Numbered from the stretch's first letter, positions 1 to 5,028 are shown. The stretch: 5,186 nt of DNA from Spirochaetaceae bacterium (GCA_031290205.1 JAITNZ010000241.1:1-5186); one strand, 5' to 3'. Translations and numbers: made by a program. Notes: generated by a model from the letters alone, not told the origin.

Positions 1-32
1 AAAGTGAGCCGCCCTAATTCTTGTGTAGTCAT
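1..32 (-). CDS. Start of a divergent gene (partial, product unknown)
   Basis: Read on the minus strand, an AGGAGG site (45-50) is followed by ATG at 32-30 and ten open codons giving MTTQELGRLT before the window ends. The site-to-start gap is 12 bases, slightly long. An in-frame ATG at 44-42 abuts the AGGAGG and is therefore less likely as the start. Ten residues are too few to assign a family. The sequence is compatible with the start of a helix-turn-helix domain as in LacI-like regulators, and a divergent regulator beside a transport operon is a common arrangement, but both points are inference. Confidence 0.45.
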   Translation of the reverse strand, partial: MTTQELGRLT

Positions 33-64
33 TGTATATCTCATCCTCCTAGTTTATCACGAGG

Positions 65-120
65 GGGTGAAATTTTCCCTCGTTAATTTATAGGGTGAAA
101 TTATCACTTGTTAATCACAA
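65..120. promoter_or_regulatory. Two 28-bp direct repeats, probable operator
   Basis: 65-92 and 93-120 are adjacent imperfect copies. Both begin GGGTGAAATT and both contain GTTAAT at the same offset, with scattered differences between. Two inverted repeats are superimposed: ACGAGGG (59-65) with CCCTCGT (77-83), and GTGA (95-98) with TCAC (104-107). Further TCAC half-sites occur at 57-60 and 115-118. The block lies between the two divergent starts and directly upstream of the A-tract and -35 of the dctP promoter, which is where a shared operator is expected. The protein that binds is unknown. Confidence 0.45.
87..114 (-). promoter_or_regulatory. Candidate promoter for the divergent gene
   Basis: On the minus strand TTAACA (114 to 109) is followed after 16 bases by TATAAA (92 to 87). 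These are five of six matches to each sigma-70 hexamer. Transcription would start near 80, giving a leader of about 48 bases before the ATG at 32. The hexamers fall within the tandem repeats at 65-120, so a protein bound there would cover this promoter. The region is AT-rich, so a chance match is possible. Confidence 0.35.
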
Positions 121-124
121 AACG

Positions 125-163
125 AAAAAAAAAGGTTGACATCGGTCAATTTTGGTATATAAT
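125..163 (+). promoter_or_regulatory. Sigma-70 promoter of the dctPQ(M) operon
   Basis: TTGACA (136-141) and TATAAT (158-163) are both perfect consensus hexamers separated by 16 bases, one short of the optimum. A run of nine A residues (125-133) just upstream of the -35 resembles an UP element. Transcription should start near 169-171, leaving an unstructured A-rich leader of about 50 bases before dctP. This is the strongest promoter in the window. Confidence 0.85.
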
Positions 164-219
164 AGCAAGAACAGTGTTTTACAAAAAATAAAAATAACAC
201 TAACTTTAAGGAGAAAATA

Positions 220-1215
220 ATGAAGTATGGAAAGAAATTGATTGTCGTGCTCTGCGCGGCAGCGGCGGTGTTTACCGCGTGTCAGAAGAGCGAAAAGATT
301 ACGCTCAAGGTTGGGGATAACTGGGGTGCGACGCATCCGGTGGCGGCGGCTTTGGACAGCGTGTTCAAACCGCAGATCGAGCGGGAAACGAAGGGCGCGG
401 TAAGCGTCGAGATTTACCATTCAGGCACTCTCGGCAACGAAGCTGACCTCTGGAACGGCGTCCGCAACGGCACCATCGAAATTGCCATCGTGGGAACCCC
501 GATGAATCAGGAATATACCACGATGATGATTTCGGACTGGCCATTCCTCTATCGCGACCTTAATCACGCGAAAAACGTGTGGACAGGCGCCATTGCCGAC
601 GAAATGAACGCTGAATTTCACGCGAAATTCCCCTCAACCTACATGCTTGCTTGGGGTCCGAACAGCGCGCGCACGTTCACCAGCAACAAGCAACTGACGG
701 GCGTTGACGACTTTAAGGGGCAAAAATTCCGTATGCCGGGCAACCCCATCCATGTCGGCATCGCGCAGAACCTCGGGGCGAGCGCTCAGGTTATCCCGCT
801 TGGCGAGCTCTTTTCGGCGCTGGAAACCGGCGTTGTTGACGGGCAGGACAACGGCATGGTTACCATCATAAGCGAAGCGTTCTATGAGGTGCAGAAGTTT
901 ATCTACGAGACGAATCACATCATCGCGACGCTGGAAATCATCGCCAGTGCGCCCTTCATCGACCAGCTTTCGCCCGAGAACCAGAAGATCATTGCGGCGG
1001 CGGCAAAAGACACGATGGCGAAGGCATGGGACGATTATATCAAGAGCGTCGACAGTGACCGCGCCTTCCTTGTATCGAAAGGTTTGACCGTAACGGCATG
1101 CCAGTCTGCCGACCAGGAGAAAATCATCGAGTTGATCAAGCCGCTTACCGACCAGCTCTACGCGCAGTACGACTGGGCGCAGCCGCTGACCGACAGAATT
1201 AAAGCGATTCAGTAA
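220..1215 (+). CDS. dctP: TRAP transporter solute-binding lipoprotein, DctP family
   Basis: This is the extracytoplasmic receptor that captures an organic acid and delivers it to the DctQM membrane complex. The start is fixed by AAGGAG (208-213) six bases before ATG. Residues 1-21 are a lipoprotein signal: KK at 5-6, a hydrophobic stretch 7-18 and FTAC with Cys21 as the likely lipidated residue. The F at -3 of the lipobox is non-canonical. The mature part matches the DctP fold. R151 (in SARTFTS) and R171 (in GQKFRMPG) correspond to the two conserved arginines of the family, the second being the one that usually binds the ligand carboxylate. VDGQDN (206-211) is the family's VDGQEN-like block. 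The 331-residue length is normal. The substrate cannot be read directly; a sugar acid is inferred from the dehydrogenase downstream. The stop codon touches the dctQ start. Confidence 0.95.
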   Translation: MKYGKKLIVVLCAAAAVFTACQKSEKITLKVGDNWGATHPVAAALDSVFKPQIERETKGAVSVEIYHSGTLGNEADLWNGVRNGTIEIAIVGTPMNQEYTTMMISDWPFLYRDLNHAKNVWTGAIADEMNAEFHAKFPSTYMLAWGPNSARTFTSNKQLTGVDDFKGQKFRMPGNPIHVGIAQNLGASAQVIPLGELFSALETGVVDGQDNGMVTIISEAFYEVQKFIYETNHIIATLEIIASAPFIDQLSPENQKIIAAAAKDTMAKAWDDYIKSVDSDRAFLVSKGLTVTACQSADQEKIIELIKPLTDQLYAQYDWAQPLTDRIKAIQ

Positions 1216-1743
1216 ATGAAGAAGTTTTTGGACACACTCTTCCGGGGAGTCGAGATACTCATCACCGCTTTTTTAGCGCTGATGATACTCCTCGTGTTCA
1301 TGAACGTGGTGTTACGCTATATCTTCGGCAAGGGCTTTGTCTGGTCCGAAGAGATAGCGCGGCTCTGCTTCATATATCTGGTCTATCTGGGCGCCATCGG
1401 CGCGATGCGCGATAATCGGCACCTCCTCATCGAGACCGTGCTGATGCGGGTGCCGCCGCTTGCCCAGAAGATCATCTATGCCGCCGTCCAGCTCTGCATC
1501 ATCTGGCTGATGTACATTCTTACGGCAGGGAGTTTCGCGCTTTCCGCGCAGAACTTGCACGACAAGTGGGTCGCCACTCAGTTTCCGACCTTCCTCGTCT
1601 TCGCCATCGGCATCGTAACCGGCGTCGCCATCGGGATTATCGCCCTGTCCAACCTCTACCGCCTCATCTTCCTGAAGATGCAGGTTGCCGACCTCATCAA
1701 AATTAGAGAAGAAGGCGACGGCGAAGTAGCAACACTGGAGTAA
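1216..1743 (+). CDS. dctQ: TRAP transporter small membrane subunit, DctQ family
   Basis: This is the small integral membrane subunit that associates with DctM and helps dock the loaded DctP. At 175 residues it has the normal size and the expected four membrane segments, roughly 12-37, 47-65, 85-105 and 122-150. The family motifs are present: N30xxLRYxF after the first segment and W43SEExxR49 before the second. The C-terminus from about 155 is a charged cytoplasmic tail. Its ATG follows the dctP TAA with no intervening base and no clear Shine-Dalgarno sequence lies before it, so translation is probably coupled to dctP. That would lower DctQ relative to the binding protein, as TRAP systems require. 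Unlike typical dctQM pairs, the next gene is 226 bases away. Confidence 0.93.
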   Translation: MKKFLDTLFRGVEILITAFLALMILLVFMNVVLRYIFGKGFVWSEEIARLCFIYLVYLGAIGAMRDNRHLLIETVLMRVPPLAQKIIYAAVQLCIIWLMYILTAGSFALSAQNLHDKWVATQFPTFLVFAIGIVTGVAIGIIALSNLYRLIFLKMQVADLIKIREEGDGEVATLE

Positions 1744-1763
1744 GGGCGCCACAGGCGCTTTTT
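1744..1763 (+). terminator. Short terminator-like hairpin after dctQ
   Basis: GCGCC (1746-1750) and GGCGC (1754-1758) form a five-pair GC stem with loop ACA, followed by TTTTT (1759-1763). It begins two bases after the dctQ stop. The stem is short for an efficient terminator, so it may attenuate rather than end transcription, or stabilise the dctPQ message. The GCCACAGGC core is the same as in the hairpins of the 78-bp repeats downstream of the dehydrogenase, so this also looks like one member of a dispersed hairpin family. Confidence 0.5.
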
Positions 1764-1785
1764 GCCTTCCGTTCAATATGAGAAC

Positions 1786-1876
1786 GAGGTATGAGGTATA
1801 AGGTATGAGGTATAAGGTGTGAGGTATAAGGTATAAGGTATGAGGTATGAGGTGTGAGGTGTGAGGTGTGAGGCGT
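1786..1876 (+). repeat. Tandem heptanucleotide array, 13 copies of RAGGYRT
   Basis: Thirteen uninterrupted 7-bp units run from GAGGTAT at 1786 to GAGGCGT at 1876. Units differ only by transitions: G or A at position 1, A or G at position 6, and one T to C at position 5 in the last unit. There is no C on the + strand from 1786 to 1873. GAGGTGT units cluster at the downstream end. Seven is not a multiple of three, so the array is not built for coding. It resembles the heptanucleotide STRR arrays known from cyanobacteria in form, though not necessarily in sequence. Confidence 0.9.
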
Positions 1877-1907
1877 GAAAAATGATTTCAAAGTGAAATC
1901 TTTCCCC
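1875..1907 (+). repeat. Dispersed element, copy 1, with 7-bp palindrome
   Basis: GATTTCA (1884-1890) and TGAAATC (1894-1900) form a perfect inverted repeat around AAG, followed by TTTCCCC. The block from 1875 is repeated at 3450-3481 with two substitutions and one missing T; the first 18 bases are identical. It joins the purine-rich heptamers on its left to the pyrimidine-rich heptamers on its right. The hairpin alone is AT-rich and weak. Confidence 0.75.
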
Positions 1908-1943
1908 GTTCCCCGTTCCCTGCTCCCCATCCCCCATCCCCCT
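1902..1943 (-). repeat. C-rich heptamer tract; G-quadruplex motif on minus strand
   Basis: Six successive 7-bp units (TTCCCCG, TTCCCCG, TTCCCTG, CTCCCCA, TCCCCCA, TCCCCCT) continue the seven-base period of the upstream array with different content. Read on the minus strand they give six G-runs of three to five separated by two to four bases, which is a canonical G-quadruplex pattern. It lies on the template strand 14 bases before the dctM ribosome binding site. Confidence 0.7.
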
Positions 1944-1969
1944 TCTTCAATACCCCAAAAGGAGTATAC

Positions 1970-3307
1970 ATGATTATAACAATAGGTTTTTTGGTATTTT
2001 TGATAGCCGCGATCATGCTCGGCGTGCCTATCGCGTTCGCGCTGATTTTTTGCGCGGCGGGGACGGCGCTGATCCTTGGCGGGAGCGCCACCAACCCCCA
2101 GATTATCGCCGCCCAGCTTATGCGGGGGACGGACAGCGTAACGATGATGGCGCTGCCCTTCTTCGTCGTCGCAGGCGAGCTGATGAACCGCGGCGGACTT
2201 ACCCGCCGTATCATCGCCTTCTGCAATATATTTGTGGGGCGCCTTCCCGGCGGGCTGGGCTATGTCACCATCCTCGCCTGCCTGATGTTCGCCAGCCTCG
2301 TCGGGTCGGCAGTTGCCAGCACCGCCGCGCTCGGCGCCATCCTCATCCCGATGATGGTAAACTCAGGCTATAACCGTGCGAAATCCGCCGGACTCGTCGC
2401 TTCGGCAAACCTCGTAGCTCCCATCATGCCCCCCTCCGTCCCGATGATAGTCTACGGCGTCTGCGCCGGCGTCTCGATAAAATCACTCTTCCTCGGCGGC
2501 GTCGCGCCGGCAATCTACCTTACGCTGATCATGTGCATCGTCTGGTTCTTCGTGTCTCGCAAAGACGCCGTTAAATCAGACGCGCCGCGCCCGACCATAA
2601 AAGAGACCGTCCGCATATTTTTCGACGGGCTCTGGGCGCTCCTCTTACCGCTGATCATCATCGTAGGGCTCCGCGGCGGTATCTTCACCGCCACCGAAGC
2701 AGGCGTCGTCGCCGTCGTCTATGCCCTCATCGTCGGCATCTTCGTCTACCGCGAACTGAAGCCGGGCGTGCTCTTCAAGGCGTTTATCTCGGCGACAAAG
2801 ATGTCCGCCGTCGTCATGTTCCTCGCCGCCGCCGCCATGGTCGCCGCCTACATCATGACAATCGGGCGCATCCCCCAGATGATGACCGAAGCGCTCGGTC
2901 CCCTCGTCAGCCACCCGCTCCTGCTCAACATCCTGCTCAATCTAATCATCATACTGATGGGCACCTGCGTGGATGTCGTGCCGACTATCCTCATCATGAC
3001 GCCGATCATGCTCCCCCTCTTGAAGGCGGCGCACATCGACCTCATCTATTTCGGCATAGTCTTTACGCTGTCCAACGTGCTCGGCTTGACGTCGCCGCCG
3101 GTGGGACCAGTGCTCAACGTTGCCTGCGCGACGGGCAAAGTGAAGATGGAACAGCTCATCGGTCCGGTTATGCCCTACTATGTGATCCAGTGCATCCTCG
3201 TGCTGGTGATCATCCTGATACCAGAGACGATCACATATCCCTTGCAGTGGTTCGCCGGCTACACAGTCACCGCCCCCCTGCCGTCGATACTGGATGTGTT
3301 TAGATAG
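1970..3307 (+). CDS. dctM: TRAP transporter large membrane subunit, DctM family
   Basis: This is the permease subunit that moves the solute through the cytoplasmic membrane, driven by a cation (usually sodium) gradient. AAAAGGAG (1957-1964) stands five bases before ATG, a good independent ribosome binding site. The protein is 445 residues, slightly above the usual 425-430; the extra length is partly a C-terminal tail from about 425. It is hydrophobic throughout, with about 12 or more membrane or re-entrant segments. Family blocks in order: GVPIAFAL (18-25), LPFFVVAGELMNRGG (62-76), GSAVASTAALGAILIPMM (112-129), ANLVAPIMPPSVPMIVYG (146-163), FTATEAGVVAVVYA (239-252) and SPPVGPVLNVACA (375-387). 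It carries DctM alone with no DctQ fusion, and no frameshift is visible. It may be transcribed from the dctP promoter through the repeat-filled spacer; I saw no clear promoter of its own. Confidence 0.95.
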   Translation: MIITIGFLVFLIAAIMLGVPIAFALIFCAAGTALILGGSATNPQIIAAQLMRGTDSVTMMALPFFVVAGELMNRGGLTRRIIAFCNIFVGRLPGGLGYVTILACLMFASLVGSAVASTAALGAILIPMMVNSGYNRAKSAGLVASANLVAPIMPPSVPMIVYGVCAGVSIKSLFLGGVAPAIYLTLIMCIVWFFVSRKDAVKSDAPRPTIKETVRIFFDGLWALLLPLIIIVGLRGGIFTATEAGVVAVVYALIVGIFVYRELKPGVLFKAFISATKMSAVVMFLAAAAMVAAYIMTIGRIPQMMTEALGPLVSHPLLLNILLNLIIILMGTCVDVVPTILIMTPIMLPLLKAAHIDLIYFGIVFTLSNVLGLTSPPVGPVLNVACATGKVKMEQLIGPVMPYYVIQCILVLVIILIPETITYPLQWFAGYTVTAPLPSILDVFR

Positions 3308-3398
3308 GAGGGAAGGGAGGAGGGGGGAGCCCCCCCCTACGCGCCGCAAGAATGCGTCGCTACCCCCTCTGCGGGGGAGAACCCCCGCAACGCCCCCC
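3308..3398 (+). other. G-run/C-run stem-loops after dctM
   Basis: The stretch opens with a purine-only G-rich tract, then GGGGGG (3322-3327) facing a run of eight C (3330-3337), able to form a very short-looped GC stem. A second perfect stem is GCGGGGG (3371-3377) with CCCCCGC (3382-3388) around the loop AGAA. The CCCCC at 3363-3367 could instead pair with GGGGG 3373-3377, so two folds compete. No U-tract follows, so this is not a classic intrinsic terminator. It could still block transcription or protect the dctM message end. No open reading frame here looks real. Confidence 0.5.
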
Positions 3399-3431
3399 AA
3401 GATGGGTGATGAAGGATTGATGGTGGATAAG

Positions 3432-3496
3432 GATGAGCGTGAGTGATGAGTGAAAAATGATTTCAAACTAAAATCTTCCCCATCCCCCATGCGTCC
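3432..3496 (+). repeat. Dispersed element, copy 2, upstream of the dehydrogenase
   Basis: 3450-3481 repeats the element at 1875-1907, including the 18 identical bases GTGAAAAATGATTTCAAA. Here the palindrome has one mismatch (GATTTCA against TAAAATC). To the left is a purine-rich stretch with degenerate GATGAGT-like units, from about 3432 and more loosely from 3401. To the right are two C-rich heptamers, TTCCCCA and TCCCCCA (3476-3489). The order of parts is the same as in copy 1, so the whole composite, not only the core, is repeated, with shorter and more decayed arms. Confidence 0.7.
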
Positions 3497-3498
3497 CC

Positions 3499-3526
3499 TT
3501 GATTTTCGTGATTAAATTGATATATT
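3499..3526 (+). promoter_or_regulatory. Possible promoter of the dehydrogenase gene
   Basis: TTGATT (3499-3504) and TATATT (3521-3526) are separated by 16 bases in a suddenly AT-rich stretch after the C-rich repeat. A start near 3533 would leave a leader of only about 13 bases, with AGGAG (3535-3539) almost at the 5' end. That is short and weakens the call. If real, the dehydrogenase can be expressed apart from the transporter. Confidence 0.35.
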
Positions 3527-3545
3527 CTATAGATAGGAGAACAAA

Positions 3546-4565
3546 TTGAAAGTAGGAATTGTTGAAAAGCCCGGTGTGTTGAAGATTGCTGAGCGGGATG
3601 TGCCGCAGCTTACCGGCGCGCGGGATGTACTTGTGCAGGTGAAGCGTGTCGGCATCTGCGGCTCCGATATCCATATTTTTCACGGGAAAAATCCCTTTGC
3701 CACTTATCCCCGCATCTGGGGGCATGAGTTCACAGGCGTCGTTGCCGACACGGGCGCGGCGGTGCAGTCGGTGAAAAAAGGCGACCATGTTGTCGCCGAG
3801 CCGATTATCTCCTGCGCCCGCTGTTACGCCTGCCGGCAGGGACGCCCCAATATCTGCGAAACTCTCAAGGTGATGGGCGTCCATATTGACGGCGGCTGCC
3901 AGGAGTTTGTCATCGTGCAGGAAGAAAAAGCGCACAAGCTCCCCGCCGAAACGCCATGGGACGAAGCGGCGCTGGTCGAGCCGTTTACCATCGGGGCGCA
4001 GGCTTGCTATCGGGGCAATGTCCAGAAAGACGACTTCGTACTCGTGATGGGCGCAGGAACCATCGGGCTAACCGCCGCCATAAACGCGAAAATCGCCGGC
4101 GCCAAAGTTATCGTCAGCGACCTTGTTGAAGAAAAACTCCAATACGCAAAGCAATGCGGCGCGGACTGGACAATCAACGCAAAAACTGAAGATCTGTTCA
4201 AAAAAGTGCGCGAGATAACCGGCGGCATGGGAAGCAACGTAACAATCGATGCGGTGTGCATCAAGAAAAGTTTCGAGGACGCCGTCGAGATTACTTCGGC
4301 AGCGGGGCGGGTCGTCGAGCTTTCATTCAACGAGCTGCCCAGCGAAATTGCGCCGGTCGGCATCATCAAAAAAGAGCTGACTATCTGCGGCTCGCGGCTC
4401 CAGACACGACGCTTTCCCGTCGTAATAGACTACCTGAAAGCGGGTAAACTCCCCCTTTCAGGCTTCGTAACGAAGGTCTACCCCCTCTCCGAAATGCTCG
4501 AAGCCTTCGACTTCGTTGACAAAAACAACGCCAGCGTCCGCAAAGTGCTCATCAGTGTGCCTTAG
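3546..4565 (+). CDS. Zinc-dependent medium-chain dehydrogenase, RspB / L-gulonate dehydrogenase-like
   Basis: This cytoplasmic enzyme should oxidise a secondary alcohol of a polyol or sugar acid with NAD. The start is TTG: AGGAG (3535-3539) lies six bases upstream, an in-frame TAG at 3534-3536 rules out a longer protein, and the next in-frame ATG is Met110. At 339 residues it has normal length. Catalytic zinc ligands are C38 (in GICGSD), H60 and E61 (in GHEFTG) and E145 (in VEPFTI). The structural zinc cysteines C90, C93, C96 and C104 are all present. The Rossmann motif is GAGTIG (169-174), and D192 at the end of the second strand favours NAD over NADP. The blocks NPFATYPR (49-56), PNIC-TLKVMGVH-DGG (101-117), GADWTIN (205-211) and GSRLQTRRFP (282-291) match what I recall of E. 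coli RspB and its L-gulonate/L-galactonate relatives. Exact substrate is unproven; threonine, sorbitol or another sugar-acid dehydrogenase remain possible. Confidence 0.9.
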   Translation: MKVGIVEKPGVLKIAERDVPQLTGARDVLVQVKRVGICGSDIHIFHGKNPFATYPRIWGHEFTGVVADTGAAVQSVKKGDHVVAEPIISCARCYACRQGRPNICETLKVMGVHIDGGCQEFVIVQEEKAHKLPAETPWDEAALVEPFTIGAQACYRGNVQKDDFVLVMGAGTIGLTAAINAKIAGAKVIVSDLVEEKLQYAKQCGADWTINAKTEDLFKKVREITGGMGSNVTIDAVCIKKSFEDAVEITSAAGRVVELSFNELPSEIAPVGIIKKELTICGSRLQTRRFPVVIDYLKAGKLPLSGFVTKVYPLSEMLEAFDFVDKNNASVRKVLISVP

Positions 4566-4566
4566 T

Positions 4567-4744
4567 CCGCCACAGGCGGTTTCTCCCCATGCGAATGGCG
4601 CTCGCAGTCCCAACTGCCTAAGCAGGTTTGTTGCTGCGTTTATGGTGCCACAGGCACTTTCAGCCCATGCGAATGGCGTTGGCAGTCTCAACAGCGTAAG
4701 CAGCTTTGTTGCTGTGTTTATGGTGCCACAGGCACTTTCAGTCT
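4567..4744 (+). repeat. 78-bp tandem repeat with covarying hairpin, array 1
   Basis: Unit 1 is 4567-4644 and unit 2 is 4645-4722, matching at about 65 of 78 positions. A third unit starts at 4723 and breaks off after about 20 bases. Each unit opens with a five-pair stem and ACA loop: CCGCC/GGCGG in unit 1, GTGCC/GGCAC in units 2 and 3, followed by TTT. Differences in the two outer pairs are compensated on the other side. A second hairpin, CCAT-GCGA-ATGG (4587-4598 and 4665-4676), has a GNRA tetraloop. The array begins one base after the dehydrogenase stop, so its first hairpin may serve as that gene's 3' end or a weak terminator. No protein is assigned. Confidence 0.85.
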
Positions 4745-4812
4745 TGCCTTCAGTAAGAAGGGGGCGACTTTTACGCAGGGGGGAGTTCAACATGGCGAGC
4801 GCATTAAGAATT
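4745..4812. other. Spacer with no recognised feature
   Basis: This stretch between the 78-bp array and the CACAGAT inverted repeat contains a G-rich stretch and no gene, promoter or repeat I can support. Its first bases (TTGCCTTCAGTAAG) faintly resemble what follows the hairpin after dctQ (TTTGCCTTCCGTTCAA), which could mark the native boundary of the hairpin element. Confidence 0.4.
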
Positions 4813-4895
4813 TGTCCACAGATGTCCACAGATAGCCACAGATTTTTACTCCGCAATTTTCTTCATCTGTGTTAATCTGTGTGTATCTGTGGACA
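4813..4895. repeat. CACAGAT-type inverted repeat (long hairpin)
   Basis: The left arm has three 10-bp units (TGTCCACAGA, TGTCCACAGA, TAGCCACAGA; 4813-4842). The right arm has three units beginning ATCTGTG (4865-4895). The arms, each 31 bases, pair at 25 positions; all mismatches fall in the two 3-base linkers between CACAGAT cores. The loop is 4844-4864. CACAGAT/ATCTGTG repeats of this sort are scattered in many unrelated bacterial genomes and often produce spurious hypothetical ORFs. Their function is unknown. Confidence 0.85.
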
Positions 4896-4935
4896 TTCAT
4901 CGGTGAAGCCCCGTAACAGTTGAGTGCGCGGCAAG

Positions 4936-5028
4936 GAGCATGTCGGCAGCGCGTGCGCTTGTCGGTTAATGCTCGTGGCGTCGTGTATTGCAGCGAGCGT
5001 GGCGCGTGGCGCGTGCGCCGCTGCACGA
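4936..5028. repeat. Two nested GC-rich palindromes sharing a GCGCGTGCGC core
   Basis: First structure: outer arms GAGCAT (4936-4941) and ATGCTC (4969-4974) enclose AGCGC-GT-GCGCT (4948-4959), with TGTCGG directly repeated on both sides of the inner hairpin (4941-4946, 4960-4965). Second structure: outer arms TGCAGCG (4989-4995) and CGCTGCA (5019-5025) enclose GGCGC-GT-GCGCC (5008-5019, the last base being shared with the outer arm). The same 10-base core, GCGCGTGCGC, is at 4949-4958 and 5009-5018. The area is much richer in CG dinucleotides than the genes. No reading frame looks real, and it could be a structured RNA or protein-binding DNA; the identity is unknown. Confidence 0.5.

Noticed and set aside
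164..219. Riboswitch or leader attenuator before dctP
   Set aside because: The leader is about 50 A-rich bases with no stable stem, too short for known riboswitch classes.
1312..1776. 154-residue minus-strand frame opposite dctQ
   Set aside because: It lies antisense to a well-supported membrane protein gene; the composition is rich in D, G and E as expected for the complement of hydrophobic codons, and no domain is recognisable.
1703..1930. Minus-strand frame with a PHTSHLT-like seven-residue repeat
   Set aside because: It is the direct translation of the heptanucleotide array, which yields a seven-residue period in any open frame. It overlaps the end of dctQ and has no start signals.
3308..3330. 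G-quadruplex on the + strand after dctM
   Set aside because: There are only three runs of three or more G with usable loops; the last run of six more likely pairs with the C-run that follows.
4458..4875. Open frames on both strands across the 78-bp array, giving 26-residue repeated peptides
   Set aside because: The period is a multiple of three, so frames stay open on both strands automatically. The plus frame begins inside the dehydrogenase gene in another frame, and no ribosome binding site fits. The hairpin covariation argues for nucleotide-level, not protein-level, constraint.
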